From positions 62,001 to 126,000 of the forward strand of contig NZ_MWUM01000009.1 of the NCBI RefSeq assembly GCF_002028455.1: a DNA stretch of 64,000 nt. Reading direction: 5' to 3'. A program made the position numbers and the translations under genes. The notes under the pieces were generated by a model. That model was not told the DNA's origin, did no database searches, and saw nothing but the letters and a program-made list of their open reading frames with translations. Below, piece by piece: positions 17,196-25,702 of this stretch. The DNA is from Zoogloea sp. LCSB751. GTDB taxonomy: Bacteria; Pseudomonadota; Gammaproteobacteria; Burkholderiales; Rhodocyclaceae. How positions within the stretch are numbered: position 1 is the stretch's first letter; every line of letters begins with the position of its first letter.

Positions 17196-17903
17196 ATGGA
17201 TTTCGTAATTGTTCCGCCGCCTGCGGCTGTGGTGCCGGTTGTCGGCAGGGATACCCGGTTCCCGGTGCGCCGAGTGTATTGCGTCGGGCGCAACTATGCC
17301 GCCCATGCGCGCGAAATGGGTTCGGACCCGACGCGGGAGCCGCCGTTCTTCTTCTGCAAACCGGCTGATGCGGTGGTGCCGGTCCTCCAGGGGGCAACGC
17401 TCGATCTGCCTTATCCGCAGGCGACCGGCAATCTCCATTACGAGATCGAACTCGTTGTGGCCATCGGCAAGGGGGGCACAGACATCCCGGTCGAAGACGC
17501 CCTGTCCCACGTGTGGGGTTATGGCGCAGGTCTCGACATGACGCGCCGCGATCTTCAGTTCGCCTTGCGCGACAAGGGGCGTCCGTGGGAGCTGGGCAAG
17601 GCTTTTGATCGGTCTGCACCCATTTCCCCGCTGGTGCCGGCAACGGCGGTGGGGCATCCCGGCAAGGGCGAGGTGTGGCTGAACGTGAATGGGCTGCCCC
17701 GCCAGCGGGGAGATGTGTCGGACATGATCTGGTCGTTGGCGGAGATCATCGCCAACCTGTCTTCCTACTTCCGGCTGGAGCCGGGCGATCTCATTTTCAC
17801 GGGGACGCCGGAAGGGGTTGGCCCCGTCGTGGCTGGCGATCTCATCGAGGCCGGCGTGGAAGGCGTCGGAAGTCTGGCGGTGCGGATCGTCCAGCCTGAA
17901 TGA
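17196..17903 (+). CDS. Fumarylacetoacetate hydrolase (FAH) family enzyme
   Basis: The 235-residue protein has the FAH C-terminal domain order: VYCVGRNYAAHAREMG, HYEIELVVAIGKGG (metal-binding Glu pair), GYGAGLDMTRRDLQ, KAFDRSAPISPLV and GDLIFTGTPEGVGPV. These Mg or Mn enzymes act in catechol and aromatic acid breakdown or as oxaloacetate decarboxylase/acylpyruvate hydrolases. The short single-domain form and FDxSAP segment fit acylpyruvate hydrolase-type (YcgM-like) members. ATG 17196 has AAAGGA 11 bases upstream. The first 52 residues of the longer frame are not family-like. Confidence 0.88.
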   Translation: MDFVIVPPPAAVVPVVGRDTRFPVRRVYCVGRNYAAHAREMGSDPTREPPFFFCKPADAVVPVLQGATLDLPYPQATGNLHYEIELVVAIGKGGTDIPVEDALSHVWGYGAGLDMTRRDLQFALRDKGRPWELGKAFDRSAPISPLVPATAVGHPGKGEVWLNVNGLPRQRGDVSDMIWSLAEIIANLSSYFRLEPGDLIFTGTPEGVGPVVAGDLIEAGVEGVGSLAVRIVQPE

Positions 17904-17907
17904 AGAG

Positions 17908-17929
17908 GGCGGCACCGTCTGGTGCCGCC
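17908..17929. terminator. Hairpin between FAH gene and queD
   Basis: A 9-bp perfect stem GGCGGCACC (17908-17916) with GGTGCCGCC (17921-17929) sits between the convergent stop codons and probably serves both. Confidence 0.6.
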
Positions 17930-17933
17930 TCTC

Positions 17934-18380
17934 TCACTCGGAGCGCAGCGCGTCGGCCCAGCAGTTGGGCGTTTCGAACAGGCGTACGCGTTCAAGACGC
18001 AGATGGTTGCCGTAGCTGTCCCTGTAGAGCGGATCGAGGATGCGGAAGGCTTCGGCGGCCAGGTTCTCGGCGGTCGGTACCACATCGAGAATGACCGTCT
18101 TGTGGCCGGGCATGCTTTGCAGAAAGGCTACGACGGCCGTGTCGTGGCGATAAGCCAGGAAGGCGTGGTCCCAGACGTCCACGATGTGTTGTTTGGCAAT
18201 GGCCTTCACGTCGGCAAAGTCCATCACCATGCCGTTAACCGGGGTGCCGGCAGCCTCGATGATGTCGCCGGAGAGCGTAATCTCCAGTCCGTAACGATGG
18301 CCGTGCAGGTGCCGGCATTGGCTGGCATGGTCGGGGATGCGGTGGCCCGCGTCGAATTCCAGGCGGCGCGTGATACGCAT
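17934..18380 (-). CDS. queD: 6-carboxytetrahydropterin synthase QueD
   Basis: The 148-residue protein shows the QueD/PTPS pattern. RRLEFDAGHRIPDHASQCRH carries the first zinc His and the catalytic Cys, followed by HGHRYGLEI with the other zinc ligands. Then come MVMDFADVK, VWDHAFL and VPTAENLAAEAF, and a final substrate-binding Glu (LFETPNC). It makes 6-carboxy-5,6,7,8-tetrahydropterin for queuosine synthesis. ATG 18380 was taken; a GTG three codons upstream is possible. A radical SAM gene is divergent from it. Confidence 0.9.
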   Translation of the reverse strand: MRITRRLEFDAGHRIPDHASQCRHLHGHRYGLEITLSGDIIEAAGTPVNGMVMDFADVKAIAKQHIVDVWDHAFLAYRHDTAVVAFLQSMPGHKTVILDVVPTAENLAAEAFRILDPLYRDSYGNHLRLERVRLFETPNCWADALRSE

Positions 18381-18448
18381 GGGGAGCACCGGGTTAGCAA
18401 AAAAGGTCCCGTATTATACGCGCCTCGTTTTTGGAGCCGGATAGTGCC

Positions 18449-19300
18449 ATGAACACCAGGCAGCAGATGCTGACCGTAACGGATCACAATCGCAGCTACA
18501 TCGACATGACTTATGTCTATCCGGTCGTGTCCAGGCGGGCGAAGGGCGTTTCGGTAGGAATCAACCTGAACCCGAACAATGCCTGCAACTGGCACTGCGC
18601 CTATTGTCAGGTTCCCGGGCTGGTCCGTGGTGCGGCGCCGGCGATCGACGAGGCGCTGCTGGTGCGCGAACTGCAGGGCTTTCTGCACGAACTCATTCAC
18701 GGCCGGTTCATGGCCGAGCATGTGCCGGAAGAGGCGCAGGTGATTCGCGATATCGCGTTCTCGGGTAACGGGGAGCCGACGAGTTGTGCGACTTTCTCGA
18801 GCGTCGTGAGGCAGGTCGTGCGGATCCGCGATGAAGCCGGGCTGGCGTGCGTGCCGATCCGTCTGATTACCAATGGCAGTCAGGTGGACAAGCCCGATGT
18901 ACAGGCAGGCCTGAGCCTGCTCGCTGAAGCGGGTGGGGAGGTGTGGTTCAAGCTGGATGCGGGAACGCAGGCCGATATTGCGCGGATCAATGGCGTCAGC
19001 ATCCGTCCCGCGTCTCACGCGCGGCGATTGGCTCTATGTGCGTCCTTGTGCCCGACATGGGTGCAGACATGCATGTTCCGTTGGGATGACAAAGCTCCCA
19101 CCACGGAATTTGTGGATGACTATCTGGCGTTGCTGGAACAGGCGGGACTCACTCCCCTGAAAGGGGTGTTGCTGTATGGCCTGGCCCGACAGTCGTTTCA
19201 GCCTGAGGCTGTCCATCTGAAACAGCTCAGTGCTGTCGAACTCGAATCGATCGCCGGCAGGCTGAGGCAGAAAGGGCTGGCTGTGACAGTCAGCCCTTGA
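18449..19300 (+). CDS. Radical SAM protein, function unassigned
   Basis: The 283-residue protein has the CxxxCxxC cluster motif in NACNWHCAYCQVPG (about residue 45), then FSGNGEPTSC (the GGE-like SAM-binding segment) and RLITNGSQ. It lies divergent from queD, which might suggest QueE. It is, however, longer than QueE and lacks its short N terminus, so I do not call it QueE. COG0731-like radical SAM proteins are a closer match by overall layout. GGAG lies 13 bases before ATG 18449. Confidence 0.75.
   Translation: MNTRQQMLTVTDHNRSYIDMTYVYPVVSRRAKGVSVGINLNPNNACNWHCAYCQVPGLVRGAAPAIDEALLVRELQGFLHELIHGRFMAEHVPEEAQVIRDIAFSGNGEPTSCATFSSVVRQVVRIRDEAGLACVPIRLITNGSQVDKPDVQAGLSLLAEAGGEVWFKLDAGTQADIARINGVSIRPASHARRLALCASLCPTWVQTCMFRWDDKAPTTEFVDDYLALLEQAGLTPLKGVLLYGLARQSFQPEAVHLKQLSAVELESIAGRLRQKGLAVTVSP
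19272..19298 (+). terminator. Hairpin at the 3' end of the radical SAM gene
   Basis: AAGGGCTG (19272-19279) and CAGCCCTT (19291-19298) form an 8-bp stem ending on the stop codon. It has no T tract, so its role as a terminator is tentative. Confidence 0.4.
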
Positions 19301-19313
19301 GGCTCGTAGCTGC

Positions 19314-19616
19314 TCAGTGAGCGACGCGCTCTTTCTTCTTGGCGCGGGCTTCCTTCTTGAGCGTCTTGAACAGATCGGGGTTGGTGGACTTCAGGTACTC
19401 CACCACTTCGACGTCGTCCTTCTTGATCTTGCTGATGTCTACTTGCTCGATATGGACCAAGCGCAGCAGGGCCTGAACAGGGCGCGGAATGTTGCGGCCG
19501 CTTTCGTAGCGGGAGCCGCCGCTCTGGGTCACACCGATCTTGGACCAGAACTGGGACTGGTTCAAACCGAGCTTACGGCGGATTTCGCGCACATCAACTT
19601 TTTCAGTGGTCTTCAT
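19314..19616 (-). CDS. Small HTH (Xre-like) DNA-binding regulator
   Basis: The 100-residue protein has an N-terminal helix-turn-helix, VREIRRKLGLNQSQFWSKIG with VTQSGGSRYESGRNIP, the pattern of Cro/C1-type or YiaG-like antitoxin-like regulators. A basic C-terminal tail (KKEARAKKKERVAH) follows. GAGG lies 11 bases before ATG 19616. A perfect dyad at 19680-19697, upstream of the gene, is a candidate autoregulatory operator. No toxin gene is adjacent, so a plain regulator is preferred. Confidence 0.8.
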   Translation of the reverse strand: MKTTEKVDVREIRRKLGLNQSQFWSKIGVTQSGGSRYESGRNIPRPVQALLRLVHIEQVDISKIKKDDVEVVEYLKSTNPDLFKTLKKEARAKKKERVAH

Positions 19617-19679
19617 TTTTTGCCATCCTCAAGGGGTTGTTCACTCTGTCAGTCTTAACAACAGACTAGCTGCTGTCTG

Positions 19680-19697
19680 ATATAACTTTCGTTATAT
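19680..19697. promoter_or_regulatory. Candidate operator dyad upstream of the HTH gene
   Basis: ATATAAC-TTTC-GTTATAT is a perfect 7-bp inverted repeat, 64 bases from the HTH start. It lies in the 265-base divergent region shared with lysC, so it could affect either gene. Confidence 0.45.
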
Positions 19698-19881
19698 GTC
19701 GGAAAGTATAGATCACTACTCGCAACACATACAACGCCATATTTGCATGGACTAGGGTTTTCCACAGCAATTTTTCGTGACATGGCACACATCGTTACGG
19801 AAAAACTCAGAGGGCTGCACGCCGCGGCGATATCCGTTAAGATCACGGGTTTCCCATATCCTCATCTTCTTAGAAGTCAAG

Positions 19882-21105
19882 ATGGCGCTCATAGTTCAGA
19901 AATATGGCGGCACTTCCGTCGGTAACCCCGAGCGGATCAAGAACGTGGCCAAGCGGGTCGCGAAGTTCCAAGCCCAGGGACACCAGCTGGTGATCGTCCT
20001 GTCCGCCATGAGCGGCGAGACCAATCGCCTGATTGCACTGGCCAAGGAAGTCAGCGCGAATCCCAGCCCCCGTGAGCTCGACGTGGTGATCTCCACCGGC
20101 GAGCAGGTCACCATCGGCCTGCTGTGCATGGCGCTCGAAGAACTGGGCATCAAGGCGCGCAGCTACACCGGTGGCCAGGTGCGCATCCTGACCGATGACT
20201 CCTACACCAAGGCGCGCATCCTCGACATCGACGGAGACAACATCCGCCGCGATCTGGATGCAGGCGCAGTCGTGGTCGTCGCGGGTTTCCAGGGCGTGGA
20301 TGAGGCCGGCAACATCACCACGCTGGGCCGTGGCGGTTCCGACACCACCGGCGTTGCGCTGGCGGCGGCGATCAAGGCCGACGAGTGCCAGATCTATACA
20401 GACGTGGATGGCGTGTACACCACTGACCCCCGCGTTGTGCCGGAAGCCCGCAAGCTGGACACCATCACCTTCGAGGAAATGCTGGAAATGGCCAGCCTGG
20501 GCTCCAAGGTGCTGCAGATCCGTTCCGTGGAGTTTGCCGGCAAGTACAAAGTGAAGCTTCGTGTTCTCTCCAGCTTCCAGGAGGAAGGTGAGGGCACCCT
20601 GATTACCGTTGAGGAAGACAAGAACATGGAACAGCCGATCATCTCCGGCATTGCTTTCAATCGCGACGAAGCCAAGATCACCGTGCAGGGCGTGCCGGAC
20701 AAGCCGGGCATCGCCTACCAGATCCTCGGCCCGGTGGCGGATGCCAATATCGATGTGGACATGATCATCCAGAATGTCGGCCACGACGGCACCACCGACT
20801 TCTCCTTCACGGTCAGCCGCGGCGACTTTGACAAGACCATCAAGATCCTCGAGCAGGTCCAAGGCCACATTGGTGCCCGTGAGATCAAGGGCGACCGCAC
20901 GATGGCCAAGGTGTCCATCGTCGGCGTCGGCATGCGCTCCCACCCGGGCGTCGCGTCGCGCATGTTCCGCACTCTGGCCGAGGAGGGCATCAACCTGCAG
21001 ATGATCTCCACATCCGAGATCAAGATCTCCGTCGTCATTGACGAGAAGTATCTCGAACTGGCCGTGCGTGTGCTGCACCGTGCGTTCGGTCTGGAACAAG
21101 CGTAA
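19882..21105 (+). CDS. lysC: Aspartate kinase LysC
   Basis: The 407-residue enzyme begins MALIVQKYGGTSVG (the KxGGTS kinase motif), with VLSAMSGETNRL, STGEQV, GRGGSDTTGVALA and TDVDGVYTTDPR. Two ACT regulatory domains follow, from about residue 265 (ITVQGVPDKPGIAYQI) and 345 (VSIVGVGMRSHPGVASRMF). It phosphorylates aspartate, the first step to lysine, threonine and methionine, and is normally feedback inhibited through the ACT domains. ATG 19882 is family-like; the upstream extension is not. An in-frame ATG at 20626 with GAGGAAG upstream resembles the internal start that yields a separate beta subunit in other bacteria. Confidence 0.95.
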   Translation: MALIVQKYGGTSVGNPERIKNVAKRVAKFQAQGHQLVIVLSAMSGETNRLIALAKEVSANPSPRELDVVISTGEQVTIGLLCMALEELGIKARSYTGGQVRILTDDSYTKARILDIDGDNIRRDLDAGAVVVVAGFQGVDEAGNITTLGRGGSDTTGVALAAAIKADECQIYTDVDGVYTTDPRVVPEARKLDTITFEEMLEMASLGSKVLQIRSVEFAGKYKVKLRVLSSFQEEGEGTLITVEEDKNMEQPIISGIAFNRDEAKITVQGVPDKPGIAYQILGPVADANIDVDMIIQNVGHDGTTDFSFTVSRGDFDKTIKILEQVQGHIGAREIKGDRTMAKVSIVGVGMRSHPGVASRMFRTLAEEGINLQMISTSEIKISVVIDEKYLELAVRVLHRAFGLEQA

Positions 21106-21112
21106 TCTTGAT

Positions 21113-21141
21113 TTGACGAAACGCAGCTCATTGTCTATAAT
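21113..21141 (+). promoter_or_regulatory. Sigma70 promoter of tRNA-Ser
   Basis: TTGACG (21113-21118) and TATAAT (21136-21141) are separated by 17 bases, close to the ideal sigma70 promoter. The expected start is near 21148, 9 bases before the tRNA. The promoter begins 8 bases after the lysC stop. Confidence 0.85.
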
Positions 21142-21156
21142 GCGCAGCTCTTGACG

Positions 21157-21250
21157 GGAGAGTTGGCCGAGAGGTCGAAGGCACTCCCCTGCTAAGGGAG
21201 CATGCGAGCTAAAACTTGCATCGAGGGTTCGAATCCCTCACTCTCCGCCA
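21157..21250 (+). tRNA. tRNA-Ser (GCT anticodon)
   Basis: The acceptor stem GGAGAGT pairs with ACTCTCC, followed by discriminator G and an encoded CCA (21248-21250). The anticodon stem CTCCC/GGGAG encloses loop CTGCTAA, with anticodon GCT at 21191-21193. A long variable arm (GCATGCGAGCTAAAACTTGC) and the TTCGAATC T-loop fit a class II serine tRNA. Confidence 0.97.
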
Positions 21251-21261
21251 AGAAAACAGAT

Positions 21262-21290
21262 AAGCCCTTGAGAAATCAAGGGCTTTTTTG
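21262..21290 (+). terminator. Rho-independent terminator of tRNA-Ser
   Basis: A perfect 10-bp stem AAGCCCTTGA (21262-21271) with TCAAGGGCTT (21276-21285), loop GAAA, is followed by T's. Confidence 0.92.
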
Positions 21291-21550
21291 TTCTTATAAT
21301 TCGGCGGTGTGCCATCTGTGTTGCCACTCGGCACAAGCACCCCGCGGGAGTTGCGGTGTCTCTTTCGAAATGCGTTGACTCCCTGCACGCTGAAGAGCTC
21401 TGTGACAATTGAACGGCTCCCGGCCGATCCTTTCCTGAGCAGGATCTTCACTATTAACGCTAGCCGTTAGTGTTCTGCCATGATTACGTCGTTCCACAAC
21501 GAGCAGACCGAGTCCATCTGCAAGCGTCGTTCTTACCCCGTCTTGACGCC

Positions 21551-22075
21551 TCAGACCTTCAGTCCCTCCAGGCTCTCGTTGACCGCAGACAGGTCAAGGG
21601 GCCTGAACTCGAAGTCCTGCCCGCACCACGCCCACATGGCGTGATGCTCGCGGTGGTTCGGGTCGAGAATGGCCTCCAGGAAGTCGGCGTAGCGCGGTGT
21701 GCCGCCTACGTCTTCGGGTGGAGCGGCGTTGGCGCCGTCCAGGCAGAGAGCGCTCGCCGACAGGATGGGATCCGGCTGATGGCGTTTCTCCATTTTGATC
21801 CGGTGTTTCCAGTGATCCCCGAAGTCATAGAGGTACGTGAATGACTTCAGGCCCCCCAGTGCCGTCTTGAGCGGGATGCGCGGCTCGGAACGGGGCAGGT
21901 CGCCCCAGTCGATCTCCGGGTCGGGGATGCCGTAGCGCTCGCCGGCAATCTCGAATTCGTGCAGATGCCCCACCCCAGCCCATGACGCACTGGATCACGG
22001 GTGGAGCCGGCTGAGGGTGATGGTGATCGATTCGGGAACGACGATCCGGCGCCAGACTCGCGGCCACGATCGCTG
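21551..22075 (-). pseudogene. Frameshifted plasmid pRiA4b ORF-3-like gene
   Basis: The 3' frame (21551-21973) encodes HLHEFEIAGERYGIPDPEID, TYLYDFGDHWKHRI and GTPRYADFLEAI, typical of pRiA4b ORF-3-like proteins. Upstream, PRVWRRIVVPESITITLSRL and VIQCVMGW lie in two other frames. The reading shifts near 21995-22003 and again near 21964-21978. The first stretch then meets a stop codon, and no start codon precedes it in frame. The gene is therefore broken. The family is linked to mobile elements, and the spot directly after a tRNA is a usual integration site. Confidence 0.7.
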
Positions 22076-22418
22076 CCTTGAGCTCGGGGCTACGCCGAAC
22101 ATACGGTCCACGCCGCCCACCTTCGTTGCTCAAAGAGTTGGGATCAAGACAGGAGAGGAGCGACGCTCACGTCAATCTGGGGGGCCTCACCAAAGAGCCG
22201 CATAACCGGATCCAGGAGATTGCGCGTCGAAAGCTATGGATGCTCCACGCATCGCCATTCTGCGCTGCACGGCGAGCGTTTGATCCCGGCCATGGCCGGG
22301 ATCACTCGAAACTCGCCTCAAACACAAAATTTCTGACGCTTCTGGACTACGACAGCCAACGCATCATCTTCATTTGAGAGGGGCGTGAGCGGGTTGCGGT
22401 GCTTCAAAAGGGTCGGTG
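22076..22418. other. Non-coding remainder after tRNA-Ser island remnant
   Basis: No convincing gene lies here. It contains a perfect 22-base palindrome at 22282-22303 (GATCCCGGCCA and its complement). No second copy of the tRNA 3' end was found, so attachment sites cannot be named. The stretch 21291-21550 also holds no gene I can support. Confidence 0.5.
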
Positions 22419-23267
22419 TCAGTCGATGGAGAACAACCTGGCGGCGTTGTCATGCAGGAGCTTGTCCAGTAATGCGTCCCTGAAACCCAGGCGCTGGAAG
22501 TCGTCGATGCTCTGCTGGATAGGGCGGAAGGGGTAGGACGAACCGAACAGCAGCTGATCCGCGAGGAAGCCGTTGGCCGCATCCACGTAGGCTTGGCTGC
22601 CGGCGATGAAGAGGTACATGTCCGGTACCAGGTGGATGTTCTCGTAGCGGAAGGCGACGCCGATCGCCTGCTGTACGTTGGGCCAGTAGCCGTGATAGCA
22701 GACGATGGGCAGGGTGGGGAAGGCTTGCGCCACGCGGGCAAGGGCGGCGGGATCGTTGAAGCGTGGGTCCGGGGTTGTCGGGCCCGTCATCAGAAACACC
22801 GGTACCTTGAGCTGGGCGCATACCTCGTAGATTGGAAAATAGACAGGATCGTCGGCGTGGCGGGCCGGTTCGCCGAAACCGGGCTCGATATCGATGCCGG
22901 CGAGGCCCAGATCGCGGATGGCGCGTTCGGCTTCGTCCACGGCGGCGTGGCCTTGCAACTGCGGGTCTACGCCGGCGATGCCGAGAAGTTCGTCGTGTCC
23001 GTCGGTGATCCGATGGATGAGATCAATCGGCAAGTGTTGGCCAGGCGTATGACGGCCGACCACAACGGCCTTGCTGAGGCCGGCATCGCGGACTTCCGCG
23101 AGGAAGCCCTCGGGCGTCCGGGAGCGGGCGTAATGCTCGTCGTTGCCCCGGGTGCCGACGCGACGGTTCAGCCAGCGGGCGGTTTCATTGGCGGCGCTCC
23201 CCGGCGTTGCGCCAAAGAAATCGTGCAGGTACGCGGGACGGCAGCGCATGTCGATGACGCGGGTCAT
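22419..23267 (-). CDS. Amidohydrolase-family protein, last gene of the sulfonate operon
   Basis: The 282-residue protein matches the amidohydrolase_2/TIM-barrel hydrolase family: [15 protein letters not shown] at the N terminus, [44 protein letters not shown] and [11 protein letters not shown]. The usual HxH metal pair near the N terminus is replaced by R-C-R, so the metal site may differ. It overlaps ssuD by 4 bases (ATGA) at the end of the seven-gene operon. This suggests that it processes a product or substrate of the monooxygenases (inference). Confidence 0.75.
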   Translation of the reverse strand: MTRVIDMRCRPAYLHDFFGATPGSAANETARWLNRRVGTRGNDEHYARSRTPEGFLAEVRDAGLSKAVVVGRHTPGQHLPIDLIHRITDGHDELLGIAGVDPQLQGHAAVDEAERAIRDLGLAGIDIEPGFGEPARHADDPVYFPIYEVCAQLKVPVFLMTGPTTPDPRFNDPAALARVAQAFPTLPIVCYHGYWPNVQQAIGVAFRYENIHLVPDMYLFIAGSQAYVDAANGFLADQLLFGSSYPFRPIQQSIDDFQRLGFRDALLDKLLHDNAARLFSID

Positions 23268-24412
23268 ACAGTTACCTTTTCAGCAGCGTTGGAATTGACG
23301 GTCCGGGCGTCGAAGGGGCCGCCGGTCATGACATGATCCTGGATGGTGACCGGCTTCTTGCCCGGCAGCAGCGGGAAGACCAGCTCCGCGAAGCGATAGG
23401 CCTCTTCCAGGTGCGGGTAGCCGGACAGCACGAAGCTGTCCACGCCCAGGTCCGCGTATTCCTTCAGACGGGCGGCCACGGTCTGTGGATCGCCGACCAG
23501 CGCGGTGCCGGCGCCGCCGCGAACCAGGCCGACGCCGGCCCACAGGTTGGGGCTGACTTCCAGACTGTCCCGGCGCCCGCCGTGCAGGGCGGCCATGCGT
23601 TGCTGGCCAACCGAGTCCATTGCCGCGTAGCGGGCCTGGGACTTGGCGATCGTCTCGTCGTCGAGGCGGCTGATCAGGCGCTCGGCGGCGGCCCAGGCTT
23701 CTTCGTTGGTTTCCCTCACGATCACGTGCAGGCGTACGCCGTAGCGCAGCTGACGTCCGTGCCGCGCGGCCCGTTCCCGCACATCGGCGAGCTTTTCCGC
23801 AACGGCGGCCGGTGGTTCGCCCCAGGTCAGGTAGGTGTCGACATGCTCGGCCGCCAGTTCGTGGGCGACGGGCGAGGAGCCGCCGAAGTACAGGGGCGGG
23901 TAGGGGCGTTGGACGGCCTCGAAGAAATTCCTGGCGCCTTCCACCCGGTGGTGCCCACCATGGAAATCGACGGTTTCCCCCTGCAGCAGACGCCGCCAGA
24001 TCGCCAGGAACTCGGAGGCCTCGGCGTAGCGCGCATCATGGTCGAGGAAGATGCCGTCACCCGCCAGCTCGGTCGAGTCGCCGCCGGCCACCACGTTGAG
24101 GAGCAGGCGGCCATGGGTAGCCTGGTCGAGGGTGGCGGCCATGCGCGCGGCGGCCGTCGGCTTGGTGAGGGCGGTGCGCAGGGCGACCAGCAGTTTCAGG
24201 CGCCGGGTCGCGCCGGCAATGCTGGCGGCGGTCACCCAGGGATCGAGGCAGCCACTTCCGGTGGGAATCAGGATGCCGTCGTAGCCCAGGTTGTCGGCGG
24301 CCACGGCGATTTGCTGCAGGTATTCCTGGGTGACCGGCCGCCCGGTATTGGATTTACCCAGATAGCGGGTGTCGCCCGAGGTGGGCAGAAACCAGAAGAT
24401 GTCGAGACTCAT
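23264..24412 (-). CDS. ssuD: FMNH2-dependent alkanesulfonate monooxygenase SsuD-like
   Basis: The 382-residue bacterial luciferase-fold protein begins [19 protein letters not shown], close to the SsuD N terminus. It has [20 protein letters not shown], the [15 protein letters not shown] helix, PPLYFGGSS and [18 protein letters not shown]. SsuD uses FMNH2 and O2 to split alkanesulfonates into aldehyde and sulfite. The reductase would be the MsuE encoded at the head of the same operon. No SsuABC transporter lies in the window. Confidence 0.88.
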   Translation of the reverse strand: MSLDIFWFLPTSGDTRYLGKSNTGRPVTQEYLQQIAVAADNLGYDGILIPTGSGCLDPWVTAASIAGATRRLKLLVALRTALTKPTAAARMAATLDQATHGRLLLNVVAGGDSTELAGDGIFLDHDARYAEASEFLAIWRRLLQGETVDFHGGHHRVEGARNFFEAVQRPYPPLYFGGSSPVAHELAAEHVDTYLTWGEPPAAVAEKLADVRERAARHGRQLRYGVRLHVIVRETNEEAWAAAERLISRLDDETIAKSQARYAAMDSVGQQRMAALHGGRRDSLEVSPNLWAGVGLVRGGAGTALVGDPQTVAARLKEYADLGVDSFVLSGYPHLEEAYRFAELVFPLLPGKKPVTIQDHVMTGGPFDARTVNSNAAEKVTV

Positions 24413-24471
24413 GACAGTCCTAATGGGTTATGGGATGGACGTGCGGGTAGGGGCATACCGTGACGAAACAC

Positions 24472-25638
24472 CTATGCCGGGAGTTGGGCGAGGGCCTGCT
24501 CCAGGTCGGCGATCAGGTCGTCTACGGCTTCTATTCCGATGGACAGGCGCAGCAGGTCGTCGGGGCACAGGCTGCCGGGGCCTTCGACGGGAGCGCGATG
24601 CTCGACCAGGCTCTCCACTGCGCCGAGGGAGGTGGCTTCCTTGAAGAGGCGCAGCGCGCCGGCCACGCGGCGGGCACCGATGGCGCCGCCCGTGACGCGA
24701 AAGGACAGCATGCCGCCGCAGCCGTCGTGCATCTGGCGTGCGGCGGCAGTGTGATTTGGATCGTCGGGCAGGCCGGGGTAGCGCACCTCGATCACAGCGG
24801 GGTGCTCCGCAAGGCGCTGCGCGATGTGAAGGGCCGAGCGGCTCGCGGTCCGGACGCGCGGAAACAGGGTCCGCATGCCCCGTAGCAGCAGCCAGGCCTC
24901 GAAGGGGCCGAGTATCGCGCCGGCCTGGCCGCGGTACTGACAGATCGTCTGCCAGTCGTCCGAGTCGGCGCGGGCGACCACCGCGCCGGCAACCACGTCG
25001 GAGTGGCCGTTCAGGTATTTGGTCGCCGAATGGACCACGAAGTCGGCACCGAGATCCAGCGGGCGGGTGTGCACCGGCGTCGCCACCGTGGAGTCGACGA
25101 CGACCCGCGCGCCGTGGGCATGCCCCAGCGCGCTGGCGGCTTCGATGTCGGTGACTTCCCAAGTCGGATTGGCCGGTGTTTCGATCCACAGCAGACGCGG
25201 GGGCGGGCCGGAGAGTGCATCCCGCAGGCTGGTCAGGCTGCTGTTCTTATATTCGGCCAGCACAATGCCCCATTGCGCTGCAAAGCGTCGTACCCAGTTG
25301 CGTAGCGCCCAGTACATGTTGCGCGGTACGACGAGTTTGTCGCCCGGCTTCAGGATCTGCAGCACCGCGCTGCTGGCCGCCATGCCGGAGGCGAAGAGCC
25401 GCGCGGCGTGGCCGTTTTCCAGCTGGCACAACAGGGCTTCGGCCGGATCGTAAGCAGGCGATGCGTCGCGGGCGTACAGCCTGCCGCCGTTCAACTGGCC
25501 GTGCTCGTCCCGCGCGTAGGTGGTCGCCATGTGGATGGGGGCAACCACCTCCTGGAAGGGTGGGGCGAGCTGGCCGAGTGCCTGGGCGGCGGCGGTTTCA
25601 GGGCTAACGGCGGGTGGACGGACGGGCGTTGAGCTCAT
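24472..25638 (-). CDS. Cys/Met-metabolism PLP-dependent enzyme (cystathionine gamma-synthase type)
   Basis: The 388-residue protein has PIHMATTYARDEHGQ, YARDASPA, LFASGMAASSAVLQ, IETPANPTWEVTDI, VVVDSTVATP and the PLP-lysine segment VHSATKYLNGHSDVVAG. The late SLGAVESLVEHRAP is also typical. This is the trans-sulfuration enzyme fold, whose members handle sulfur amino acids (cystathionine gamma-synthase, gamma-lyase, O-acetylhomoserine sulfhydrylase). In this operon it may assimilate the released sulfur or cleave a thio-substrate (inference). ATG 25638 was chosen; the longer frame is not family-like. Confidence 0.85.
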   Translation of the reverse strand: MSSTPVRPPAVSPETAAAQALGQLAPPFQEVVAPIHMATTYARDEHGQLNGGRLYARDASPAYDPAEALLCQLENGHAARLFASGMAASSAVLQILKPGDKLVVPRNMYWALRNWVRRFAAQWGIVLAEYKNSSLTSLRDALSGPPPRLLWIETPANPTWEVTDIEAASALGHAHGARVVVDSTVATPVHTRPLDLGADFVVHSATKYLNGHSDVVAGAVVARADSDDWQTICQYRGQAGAILGPFEAWLLLRGMRTLFPRVRTASRSALHIAQRLAEHPAVIEVRYPGLPDDPNHTAAARQMHDGCGGMLSFRVTGGAIGARRVAGALRLFKEATSLGAVESLVEHRAPVEGPGSLCPDDLLRLSIGIEAVDDLIADLEQALAQLPA

Positions 25639-25702
25639 GGCTGGTAGGCGACGGGATGGGGGGAACGCGGCGCTATCGCCCACGTTCCCCGTGAGCACCG
25701 GA

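Noticed and set aside
19314..19616. HTH gene considered as an antitoxin of a toxin-antitoxin pair
   Set aside because: No toxin-sized partner lies next to it; the neighbours are the radical SAM gene and lysC.
21209..21451. 80-residue minus-strand frame ending RVRDSNPRCKF
   Set aside because: It reads across the antisense of tRNA-Ser, a common annotation artefact, and has no protein-like composition.
22282..22303. 22-base palindrome considered as an attachment site or insertion sequence end
   Set aside because: No second copy and no flanking direct repeat were found, so it is listed only as part of the non-coding stretch.
22078..22377. Short plus-strand frame in the region after the broken pRiA4b-like gene
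   Set aside because: No start signal and no family resemblance; it partly overlaps the antisense of the pseudogene.
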